From an uncultured Planctomycetota bacterium (GTDB taxonomy: Bacteria > Planctomycetota > Planctomycetia > Pirellulales > Thermoguttaceae), in the NCBI GenBank assembly GCA_900317365.1, contig ONGM01000137.1, forward strand, positions 1-50,441: a stretch of 50,441 bases of DNA, in the 5' to 3' direction. The translations under genes were made by a program, and so were the position numbers. The notes below the pieces were generated by a model that was not told the origin of the DNA, ran no database searches, and worked only from the letters and a program-made list of their open reading frames with translations. This document shows positions 35,201 to 45,400 of this stretch, piece by piece; the first letter of the stretch is position 1; each line of letters opens with the position of its first letter.

Positions 35201-36042
35201 TTGAAGTCGACGTCTTTGACGAGTTGTACGGCGATCGCGTCGGCGGCGCGATATTTCGTCACGTCGTCGCGCGCGGAACCGGCGATAATCAACGGCGTTC
35301 GCGCTTCGTCGATCAAAATATTGTCGACTTCGTCGATGATCGCATAATGCAAACGACCTTGCGACTGCTGCGCCTCCGGGCCGTAAGTATCGTCTCCGCG
35401 ACGCGCGTAACGCATATTGTCGCGAAGATAGTCGAACCCGTATTCGTTGTTCGTACCGTACGTAATGTCGCACGAATAAGCGCGCTGACGATCGATCGTC
35501 GCCATATTGCTCTGGATCGATCCGACGGTCATGCCGAGCGCCATATAGATCGGTCCCATCCACTCCATATCGCGTCGGGCAAGATAGTCGTTGACGGTAA
35601 CGACGTGCACGCCTTTCCCTTCAAGCGCGTTCAAATACGCCGGAAGGGTCGCGACGAGCGTTTTGCCTTCGCCCGTCATCATTTCGGCGATCTTGCCTTC
35701 GTGGAGCGCCATACCGCCGATGAGCTGAACGTCGTAATGCCGTAGCCCGATCGTTCGTCGACTCGCTTCGCGACAGACTGCAAACGCTTCGACGAGCAAG
35801 TCGTCGAGCGTCTCGCCCGCCGCCAAACGTTTACGAAATAGAACGGTTTGCTCTTTCAGCTCTTCGTCGCTTAAATTCTGATATTTCGGTTCCAACGCGT
35901 TGATCGCTTCAACGCGCGGCATAATCTTCTTTAATTCGCGTTCGTTGGACGACCCGAACATCGACGTGATCTTGTTCTCGACCCATTTGGAAATGCCGCC
36001 GAAAAAACTGCCGACGCCGTCTAAGGAATCTTGTAAGTCCAT
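32278..36042 (-). CDS. secA: Preprotein translocase ATPase SecA
   Basis: 1254 residues, about 350 longer than E. coli SecA. Peripheral ATPase that drives secreted proteins through SecYEG. Walker A is [11 protein letters not shown] (about residues 120-130), Walker B is [18 protein letters not shown], and motif VI is [12 protein letters not shown]. The C-terminus ends with the zinc/SecB-binding motif [13 protein letters not shown]. Extra length lies in an acidic insert of NBD2 ([20 protein letters not shown]) and in the helical scaffold and wing region (about residues 760-1080). The large set of exported proteins in this window depends on it. The gene has its own promoter and no strong SD. Confidence 0.96.
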   Translation of the reverse strand: MDLQDSLDGVGSFFGGISKWVENKITSMFGSSNERELKKIMPRVEAINALEPKYQNLSDEELKEQTVLFRKRLAAGETLDDLLVEAFAVCREASRRTIGLRHYDVQLIGGMALHEGKIAEMMTGEGKTLVATLPAYLNALEGKGVHVVTVNDYLARRDMEWMGPIYMALGMTVGSIQSNMATIDRQRAYSCDITYGTNNEYGFDYLRDNMRYARRGDDTYGPEAQQSQGRLHYAIIDEVDNILIDEARTPLIIAGSARDDVTKYRAADAIAVQLVKDVDFNVDEKDHTTNLTDEGVRRAERLAGVESFYTVGNMHWPHLIDNALKAHYLYKKDVNYVIKNGEIVIVDDFTGRLMEGRTWSDGLHQAVEAKEHVQVKQENKTLATITLQNFFKLYDKIGGMTGTAMTEAGEFWKIYKLDVLAIPPNRPVQRICRPDLIYRTEQEKYKAVVDEIERVHKWDYLAFDNGTDALGIIEKEEEDVVVFRPKDERDSKRVPRANITEIRKKGRPILVGTVSIQKSELISGMLSRRGIKHQVLNAKPENVGRESEIVAQAGRLNAVTIATNMAGRGTDIILGGNPETLAWSIFQTKYPTRLDVPQDEWKACVEEIENREHMKAEGELVRSLGGLHIIGTERHEARRIDLQLIGRCGRQGDPGEARFYLSLEDDLVRIFAGDWVKNLLTRLGMEDGQAIESPMVTRRIEGAQKKREEYNFDIRKNLLEYDEVMDMQRKRVYSYRQRILDGGNTKDFVLQMIDAQLNRRLNEFLNSEYGPASYAAYASRRLNVEFEAKHFRGSTPAEAAEFAIDHARRMAETYALDAVEENLVDDAPEEEWNWQALAKTANARWNASVRDSDLKKLGRDQVAEFLIAKANKFYDGADLSSGAPLLEALYGIKTACRWLRDKFGVVVNEAEVEKMEESEFRALARERTIAEYAEREARFPVLVGLAHYTIHDANGKRYDRESVVAWARRRFGVELDLEDLKNKQRREIEETLFEVSRQAARMAAPHYATLREKLDRLFAEENIDIEALRAKREEKIKRNERITSSSIQKVRRDSPALLDLCQWLNNEFNMELTTEELSDWDVLLLENRAESIIERAFNPEMRKVERGLILGILDASWKEHLQAMDHLKSSVSFRGYAQVDPKVEYKREGMKIFESMWNGVFERVTDYVYRVEQLDEDFILSTWSEADAVGAAQHPQQQAVSRDVQETMQQQEDAIEASKNHKVQTYRNPNKKVGRNEPCPCGSGKKYKNCCGKK

Positions 36043-36213
36043 CGTTATTTTTTCTTAATGCTGTTTTACTCGAACAGGGTCCGCCAGTCGAGCGGACCTG
36101 TGACGCGCGCGAACGCGGCGCCGACTCCATGCGCGTTGCAAAACGGACGCCAAAACCGGCGAACGCAGTCGCGATATTTTCCCCTTTATCGTTAAAAGAG
36201 AAAAACACGGTTA

Positions 36214-36242
36214 ATTCTATAATTTTATCAGATAATCGTCAA
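36214..36242 (-). promoter_or_regulatory. secA promoter
   Basis: Minus-strand TTGACG (36242-36237), 17-nt spacer, TAGAAT (36219-36214), in an AT-rich context. Confidence 0.6.
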
Positions 36243-36344
36243 GAGAAGAAAACGAGAAACTGGCCGACGTTTTCGATTCGACGTTTTCTAATCGCACTCA
36301 AAATCGCGCCGTCGCAACGCGGTAGAGCGATAAGCGCTACGAAA

Positions 36345-36384
36345 AGAAAAAGGCGTCGTTTCCGCTGATTTCGGAAACGACGCC
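36345..36384 (-). terminator. Terminator of the giant surface-protein gene
   Basis: GGCGTCGTTTCCG (36352-36364) pairs perfectly with CGGAAACGACGCC (36372-36384). On the minus strand the stem is followed by TTTTTCTTTT. It lies 59 bp after the giant-gene stop. Confidence 0.93.
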
Positions 36385-36442
36385 AAGTCTTTTACGCGCG
36401 CGGACGCGTCGTCGGCGCGACGGTCAGATTAAAACGCTCGAA

Positions 36443-39400
36443 TTAGAACTCCCAGTCGTCGGCGGAGAAGACGAAGTCGATCGCTTCGTCGACGTCAAAG
36501 GTCTCGGTTCCGGACGCGTAGTCGCGCTTCACGTTGACGCGATCGGCGGCGATTACGCTATACATATTCGAGCCGTCGACGTCCATCGTCGCCGTGTCGC
36601 CGTACGCCGCGAACGCGTCGTCGCGCGACGTGTTGTGCAGATTGGCGACCAAGGTCGACGCGACTTCGTCGGATTCGAAGCCAAAGACCGCAACCTTGCT
36701 GAAGTTCGAGAGGATGCGACTGTAAGAGCCGTTCGTGAGGGTCGCTTGCGTTCCCCAGCCTTCGAAGACGTTTGCGCGCGCTCCGGCGGTCAAGGTCGCG
36801 TAGTCGTCTCCGCCGCGTCCGTCGATCGCGACGTCGGTGAAACCGGTCGTCGTAATCGTGCCGCCGGTCGAGAAGATCACGGTCGCGTTCGTCGAGTTCG
36901 CGTCGACGACGTCGGCGCCGTTCGTGCCGAGAATCGTCGCTTTCGCGGATCCGGAGCCGACAACGTCGACGCTCTTGAATCCGACGGCGGCGACGGTCGA
37001 TTTGCCGTTCGTTCCGATCACGGCGGAATCGGAGGCGACGACGCCTTGGAGGTCTTGCAAGGTCGCGGAGTCTTTTCCGCCGCGTCCGACGGCGCGAGAG
37101 ACCGCGAAGGACTTCGCTTCGAGTTCGAATCCGGCGCCGACGAGAATCGCCGACGTGTTCGTCGCGACGAGCGCGTCGTCTCCGGCGGACCCGTTGAGAA
37201 CGACGCTCGCCTTCTTACCGCCGTTCGCGGAGATTCGAGCGACGCCGTTCGCAGTCAGCGCGACGCCGTTGGGCGCTTGCGCTTGCGCGGCGTTCGGCGC
37301 GAGTTCGACGGTCGCGCCGGCGGAATCTGCGGCGATCGCGAGCGAGTCGAGCGCGCCGGTCGCGGTAATCGTTTCAACGTTGGACGCGTAGAGAACGCGT
37401 TGCGCGGCGAACGTCGCCTTCTTCGCAACGAGATCGACGTACGCGGAGTCGACTCCGCCGCCGACGTACTCGACGACGTCTTGTCCGAGACCGCCGTCGA
37501 AGTAGATCGTCGCGACTTTCGACGGAACGTTGACCTTGACGCCGTTCAGCGCGATCGCGGTAATCGCGCCGTATCCGTTGGTCGTAACGACGAGCGAGTC
37601 GTCGCCGGCCGTTCCCGTAAGCGTGAGAACAGTCGCGTCTTGATCGCCTTGCGCAACGTACGCGGTCGGCGCTTCAACGACTACGGTAACCGGACGATAG
37701 AATCCGCCGACGTTCGACGTCGAGGAATCGATCGCGTAGCGGTATCCGCCCGCGAGGTTGCCGGGGTCGTTCGTCTTCGTGGAGCCGCCGATCGAGACGA
37801 GCTTGAAGAAGACGCTGTACGGACCGACGTACGCCGTGTCGTCCTGCTGATTATTATTGTTATTGCCGTTGTTGCCGCCGTTATTTCCGCTATTGTTGCC
37901 GCTGTTATCGTCGGTATCGTCCTCGATTTCCGTAGCGGCGTCGAGGTTCGGGCCGGCCCAGGAGACGACGAACTTCGGAACTTTGTAGTTCGAGAGGGAC
38001 GTCGTTACCCAATCGAAGACCGCGACGCTCGGATGGAACTGATCGCCGTGAGTCGTCGAGTTGATAATGAACTCGCCTTCGTTGAGCGCAAGCTGTTGAC
38101 CGTAGTCGTAAGGAACGATCTGTTCAACGCCGTTGATTTCTTCGAGGATATCGCCCATGACGTAGACCGGGTAGCCTTCCGCGTTGAAGACGCGGCAGGA
38201 GATACCGTAGTCGTGCTGGTTCTGTTTGATATCGACGCTATTGTTGTAATTGTACTCTTCGGCGTCGTAAGATTCCCACGCGAAGACGACGCCGTCGTTA
38301 TTGCACGCGACGCTCGGAGCGCCTTGGACGTTCTTCGTGTAGACGTTGATCAGATGATCGCCGAGGGTTCCCATGAACGGAAGCTCGTTGCCGAACGCGT
38401 CGAACTTCTTCGCGTAGATATCGCCGCCGGAACCTTGATTGTGGTCGGAGACCCAGACGATGAAGTATTCGCCGGTATCCTGGTTCGTGGCGATTTGCGG
38501 CGCGTATTGACCGTACGCGATATTGTCGTTGATACGGACGATATCGCTTCCGGACGCGGAGTAGTATCCGCGATATTCGCTCGCCGTAACGACCTTCTGG
38601 TAGATTTCGAAGGAGCGAGTCGGCTCGTTGTACATTTGCCATGTGCAAATGTAGTTGATCTGACCGTTGACGGTAACGGACGCGACGTCGAAATTCTGGA
38701 TCGATTTGCCGTCGACTTGGGACAGAATCTTGAACGCCGTGCTAAGCGCGTTGCCGTTGACGTCGTAGAAGCGGCCGTACATTTCGTCGGCTTCGACCGG
38801 ACCGGAAGCGTTGCCTTTCGACCCTTGAACCCAGGTAATGAGGAAGAGGCTATTCTCTTCGTTGACCGCGACGTCGACGTCCCAGCATCTCATGCCTTTG
38901 GTTCCGGCGACCTGAACCTGCTCTTTTTGAGCTTGACCGCCCGGGTAGAATCGCGCGCAGACGCCGTTGAGAGCGTCGACGCTTTCGCCGATCCACGCGA
39001 CGACAAAGCTACCGTTTTCGGTAAGCGCGATATCCGGATCGATCTGGTTGCCTTCGTAGTACGGATTGACGCGGGTTTCTACGCCGACCGGGCTTCCGGC
39101 GGAGTCGAAACGACGCATAACGATATCGGACTCGATTCGATAGCGCGTGCCGTCGATATCGATCGTCTCGTAGTATCCGAAGACGTCGGACGTTTCGTTA
39201 TTGTTATTGTTGTTATTGTTATTATTGTTGTTGTTATTTGTTCCGCCGCCGGTCGTACCGTCGAGCTCGTAGAGAACTTGCTTTTCGGTAACGATAATGA
39301 ATCCGTCGGAATTCGCGACGACGACAGGCTCGCCTTCGCCGCCGTAAGTATTGGTGAACGCCTTCGTGTCCTCTTGCGGGACGTAGTCGTCGGTTCCGGT

Positions 39401-42400
39401 CGCGGAGCCGATGAGCCAACGGACGGAGAAGGAGCCGCCGGACTTGCCGTCGTAATCGCCGTCGAGTCGGTTCTTACCGCACGCGTCGGCGACGTTGTCG
39501 GAAAGCGTGAGCACGTACGTGCCGTCGGGAAGCTCCTTGCGGAAGATGATCACGAGTTCGTAATTGTCAGTGCGATATTTCTCGTCGATCTTCTCGAAAA
39601 TGTACGAGCTCGGATCGGCGCCTTGCGCTTTCAGATACTCTTCAACCTTGGTCGAGGCGTTGTATCCGTAGAGGATATCGTAAATGTAAGTCGACGTTAC
39701 GACCTTGCCGTCGCGCGTGAGGGTCCAGTCGTTGTAGTCGATCACGGACTTCACGTTGCGATTTTCGAGGTTCGGCTCGTCGCGATATCCGTAGTATCCG
39801 TCGTACATATCGTTCTTGACGAAGGACTCCGACTTAACGTCGGCGTTCATCTGCGCGGTGAACATGTACTCGCTGAAGGTGTAGACGAGGGACGTCGGAC
39901 CGTTTCCGGACTCGAAGTACTGGTTGTTGCCGATGAGCGAAACCTGCGAGAGATTTTCCGTATCGGGATCCGTGTACACGGCGTTCGCGCGAGTAACGTA
40001 CGGCGGGGTCGCGTCGGTCGGAAGCGTGATGGCGCGCATGCACACGACCGATTCAACGTTGTCGTACGGGTTCGAAAGATCGGACCAGACGAAGACCATG
40101 TCGCCGTTGGAGTCGACCGCGACGGAACCGCCGAGCTGATCGTAGTCGGCGAGTTCCAGACCGAGTTCGTTGTACTCCTTGTCGAAGTACCCAAGTCGCG
40201 AAACGCGGAACTCTTCGCCGTTCGGCTTGATATCGCGTTGCGTAATAACGGTTACCGTCGCCGAGTCGTCGGTACCGTCGGTCGTAACGATCGACTCGTG
40301 AGTGTAGGAGTATCGACGCGCGTAGATTCCGTAGTTATCCGCAACGTCGGAATTCTCGTCGTTCGACGGATCTTGGTAGCTTTCGTAAACGACCGTGATC
40401 AAACCGTTGTTCGTCATCGCCGCCTGCGAATGAATCTGATCGTTCGCAGTAAACTCGTTGACTTGGAAGATCTTCGAGCCGACGACGCCCGAAGTCTCGT
40501 CGTCAATGTAGAAGCCGCGCATAAAGACGCCGCCGAGACCGTTGTTCGACGCGCCCGTTTGAGCGTCGCCGTTCCCGTCTTGGTTGTATCCGGTCCACGT
40601 AATCACGAACTCGTTATTGCCGCCCATCGCGACGCTCGACCAAATCTGGTTTCCTTGTTGCCAGAAGTCGGACGTCGTGATCGTCGCCGTCGTGTCGTTA
40701 TTGTTGTTATTGTTGTTATTGTCGTCGTCCTCTTCGATCGTGATTTGAACTTCCGTATTGACGAGGAACTCATGATCGGACGAACTCATAACGACGTCGT
40801 TAATCCAGTCGACAAAGCTCGAGACGCGAACGTCCCACGCTGCGATTCCCGGTTCCGGATTCTCGACCTGACCGCCGTTGCAGACGCCCGCGATCTTGCC
40901 GTTAATGAAGGACGGACCGCCGGAATCGCCAGGAGCGGCGCAAACTTCGTCGTATCCGAGACCGAGATTTCGGAGTCCGTAGAAATTACCGAGATAATCG
41001 TGCGCGTACGAACCGTCGTCGAAGTCGTAGACGAGGTATCCCGGAACTTCAAGCAAGTCGAAATCAACGCTGGTCATTTCGTAGACGTTTTGACCGACGT
41101 GTTTCTTACCGGACGGACGATCCGCAATATCTTCGTCGCGGTAATCGCCGTATGTGCCGTATCCGACGCGCGTGTAGACTTGTCCGATTTCGTCCGTGCC
41201 GGTGTAAAGATCATAGCCTTTCAATCCGGCGGGAGCCGTCGTCTTCAAAGTCAAAACGGCAAGGTCGATCGACGTCGCGGCGTCGCCGTTGTACGTCGGG
41301 TGAACCGCAATCTCTTCGACCTGCACCACAAAGTTACCGGAGGTCGTTTCGAAGGTAACGTAAATCGGAGTCTCTTCAAGATCGATCGGCACGCCGTCTT
41401 CGCACACGACGTGCGCGGCGGTAAGAACGTGTCGGCGCGAAGTCAGCAAGGAACCGGTGCCAAGCGAATCGGCGACGTCGTCGCCCTCGCCTTCCCACGT
41501 GGTTCCGCCGACCGTAATCATACCGACGGAATCGTATCCGTCGCCCGGAACGGACTCGTGCAACTCGATTTCGTCATTCGAGATAACGTAATCGACGCCG
41601 CCTGCGCTTGAACCGGCCGTAACGAGTTCGACAACGGAAGTTACCGCTGAAGAAACGAGGTGGTTCGAGACGAACTTACGCGCGTAAATATTCGATTCAA
41701 CGTTGGAGTCGAGGTCTTGTCCCCAAGAGGTCCAAGAGACGACGAAGGTGCCGTCGTCTTCCATACCGATCGAGGCGAAGCGCTGGTTGTTCTCCGTCGT
41801 TTCGTTGACGAGGAATTCCATGCCTTCAAGTCCGACTTGGCGCATCTCGACGTTGACGTTCAACGTCGTGCCGTCGCTATGCTTCGCCGACGCGTCGAGC
41901 ATTTCGACGTACTTGCCGGTGTAGTCGCCAATGAATTCGATCGAGATCGTATCGGCGGCGGTTTGCGCAATATTGAAGTCTTCTTCAGCGAGTCCGTTCG
42001 CGATCAGTCCGAGTCGAATAGCTTCGACGTTCTTCTTAATTTCCGTCGAGAGTGAGATCGTGAATTCGCCGCCTTTGTCGTCGTTAAGGGCCGGGACATA
42101 GAGCTGGAGCTTGTCGCCTTGCGAATTGATCTTATCGAGGAATTGAATCGATTGGATCGTATTGGCGTATCCGTAGGAGAAGCCGTCGGTGAAGAATCGA
42201 CGACCGTAAATTCCCCATCCGCTTCCGTCTTGACCGTAGCTTTCCCAGACGACGACGATATCGCCGTCGGAATCCATGGCGACGGACGCGTACTGCTGAT
42301 CGTCGTCCGTTTCAACGTTCACGAGCGTCTCTTGCGTATTGACGTCGTTGATCTTCATCTGACCGCCGTTGAAGGCGTACTTCTTAAGATAGACGTCGCG

Positions 42401-45400
42401 GTTCGAGCCTTTCGTCTCAACGCCCTCGGTAACCATATCCCAGACGACGGCGAAGCTGCCGGAATCGTCCATAGCGACGGACGCTTGACGCGGGTCTTGT
42501 CCCGCGACCAAGATATTGTTTTCGTATGTGTTCGTCGCTTTGTAGACTTCAATGACGTCGCCGACGGAATCGTCGGTCGGGATCACTTGTTCGCGCTGTC
42601 CGGACGCGTTCAGAATATAGAGCGCGCGATACGTGCGAGCGTAGACATACTTCGTGAGCGTGCCGCTGCCGTTCTCGTCGAGGGAGCCGGTTTCTTCAGT
42701 CCAGACGACGACGGCGTCGCCGTTCGCGTTCGACGCGACCGCTTGCGCGGTGTTCGGACCGAAATCGGAGTCGCCTTTGTCGCTAAGGATCGAGGAGCGA
42801 GTAACCTGACGCATAACGTCGCCGGAATCTTGCGCCTTAACGACGGAATCGGTCGATTCGATCGGATTGCCGTCGGCGTCGAACTGCTCGGCGCCGTGAA
42901 CTTTGTTGACCGGAATATACGAATCATTGTACGGGAATTGTTCGGAATACTCGAACGCGAGCGCTTCGTCGAGCGGAATCACGTTGAAGTTGCATTCCCA
43001 CTTGTGTCCGTCGTATCCGGCGGCGCTTCCGTCGGAAGCGTAACCTTGCGCGTAGAGACCGTTGCGCGCGACGTCTTGAACCATATTGGAGCAGACGATC
43101 GTGTAGTCGCCGTCGGTGAGCTCAAATCCGTCGGCAAGGTGAATCACGGCTTCCCAACGATTCGTGCCGAACGCCAGATCGCCGTTATTGATTTGACTAA
43201 TCGGATCGCCGTTTTCGTCGACGGTATCGCGCGCGAGTTGCTCCGACGCGTTCATGCCGAACGTAATGCTGTCGATCGCGCCGGTAACGATCACGCCGTC
43301 CTTGAGGATCTGCCAGTTCGCCGGATTGTCGACCGCGTGCTGGTTGTTGTACAGCGTGCCGTCCATCGTGATCATATTCTCGTTGAACGCGACCACGAGG
43401 TCTTTAAGCGCGGAAGAAACGGTTTGTCCGTCGTCGACCTTCTGACCGCTCGGAGTCGAGAAGTTGGTAACGATCGGACCGGCGGTGTCCGTCGATTCGC
43501 GGAACGGACGCATATAGATGTGAGTGTACGCCGTCGAGACTTCGTTGCCGATGCTCGGATAGACGTCCTGACGTTCCTTTGCGTTCGCTTGCGCCTGCAT
43601 TCCCCAAACGAGGACGACGTCGCCGTTGGAGGTTTCCGCGACGTGCGGGTTCGTCTGGAAGTTGCCCGTCGACCCTGCGCGCTCAAGATAGAAGCCTTCG
43701 TACTCGCTGTAATCCGCGTTCTCAACAGCCTGATTCAAGAGCTTCATAGCCCAGGTGGAATAGTCGGCGGTAATATAGAGCGGCGTGTCGTGCAACGCGT
43801 TTTGCGCGGTTACCTGAAGAACGAGGTAATCGGAGACGGTGCGCATACCGGTGTAGGTAACGTTGTCGACAGTGTAGGAATAGGAGTACTGGAATTCGGG
43901 CAGATCAATTCCGATTTCGCCGTACGTGCCCTTATAGAATTCGTATTCCTCAGGGAAGACGTAGCGCACGACAAATGATTCTTCGCCGTTGCAAATCGCC
44001 AGATTATTGAACGCTTTGGAAACGCCGTTCACCATATTGTTGAGCCCGTTCACGGTAAGGAACCCGTCGGTGTAATAGGTTCCGAGATCGAGAGACAAGC
44101 TTTCGGCGGTTTCCTCGTTGAGGGTCCAGTAGTCGGAGTCGGTTTTCCGTCCGATCACGAGATCCACGTTGGCGCTCGCGACGAAGGCGGCCGGCAACGC
44201 GATGTAGAAGGACGCGTTCGACCCGTTGCGATACCCGGAGGCGACCCCGGTCAGGTTAAGATCGGAGAAGCTGGTTACGGTCGCGGAGTCGTTGCCGGAC
44301 GCGGCGGCGTCTTCGTAGATCGTCTGCGCGTAGTTGACGAAGTTGATATCGTTTCCGTTGTTGCGCAGAGGAGCGAGCAACGTTTCGAGAACGGCGTTGA
44401 GTCTCATCAACTGTTCGTCGGTCGCTTTTTCTTTCTGAGCGACGGCCATAAAGAAACGAATATAGCTGTCGGCGTCGATCGTGTCGTATCCGTGCAGTTC
44501 GTAGACCGGGGTCTGAGAACCGTCGTTGACAAGAACGCCGTCTTCGTAGCCCCAACCGAGCGCGAGTCGAATGAACGGAATGAGGTCTTCGTTCTTATTC
44601 TCGTAGGAGTACTTCTGCCCGCGATAGAACTGCTTGTTCTCGTAGACGAGGTTATTGTCTTCGAAGTCGCTCCAGTCGAGTTGAATAAAGAAGTCTTCCG
44701 GATCTGTCGAGTAGAGGCGGAGCGTATTGCTCGCGTAGTGGATATCGGGACCGAAGCCTTGGTACGCGAGGAAGACGTCGCCGTCGGCGTCGACGCCCAC
44801 GGACGGATTGCCTTGGTCTGCGACCGTTTCAACGGTTCGGTTCGCGACGGAAGCCGCCGTGTACTTCACGCTCGCAGTATGCTCGCCAACGAAGAGTCCG
44901 ACGTTTCCGGCCGTCGTATCGTCGCCGTTGTTGTTGTTATTATTATTGTTGTTATTATTATTGTCGTCGGTATCGGTCGTTGTCGCGGAGGTCAGGTCGT
45001 AATCGAAGGCGGTGGAGGTATCTTCTTCGTCTGTCGCCGTGAGTTCATAGACGGCGACGACGACGTCGGTGGTCGGCAGATTTTCCGTTCCAGCGGCGTC
45101 GCTTTCCGCTTCAATCGTGTACGCGATCGCGTAACGGTTGTTGTAATCGAAATCGGCGCTCGCGCAGTACGCGTTTTCGGCGATCTGCTCGCAATCGACG
45201 ATGAACTGAGTTCCGCTCTTCGGTTCGAGAACGGAGTGATAGAGCGTCGGACCGTAGTTCCACGCGACGACGGAGAAACCGGCGTCGGACATATTCGCGG
45301 TAACGGGTCCAAAGTGGTTCGAGCTGATCTGAGCGCTTTGGAACGTAATATCGCCGGTAATCGGTTCCGCGTCGTTATTGAACTGTCGACCGTAGACGCC

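Larger units (their letters stand above)
36043..36442. other. Intergenic region between the giant gene and secA
   Basis: 400 bp. It contains the giant-gene terminator at the low end and the secA promoter near 36214-36242. The secA leader of about 165 nt has no recognised riboswitch. No gene was recognised. Confidence 0.55.

Noticed and set aside
33832..35745. 637-codon rightward open frame opposite secA
   Set aside because: Antisense of a confirmed SecA frame.
36635..41611. 1658-codon rightward open frame opposite the giant gene
   Set aside because: It is the mirror of a GC-biased coding frame: rich in Arg/Val/Asp, no domain, no SD. The leftward frame has recognisable protease and repeat motifs.
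42119..43978. 619-codon rightward open frame opposite the giant gene
   Set aside because: Same antisense shadow effect; no motif and no promoter.
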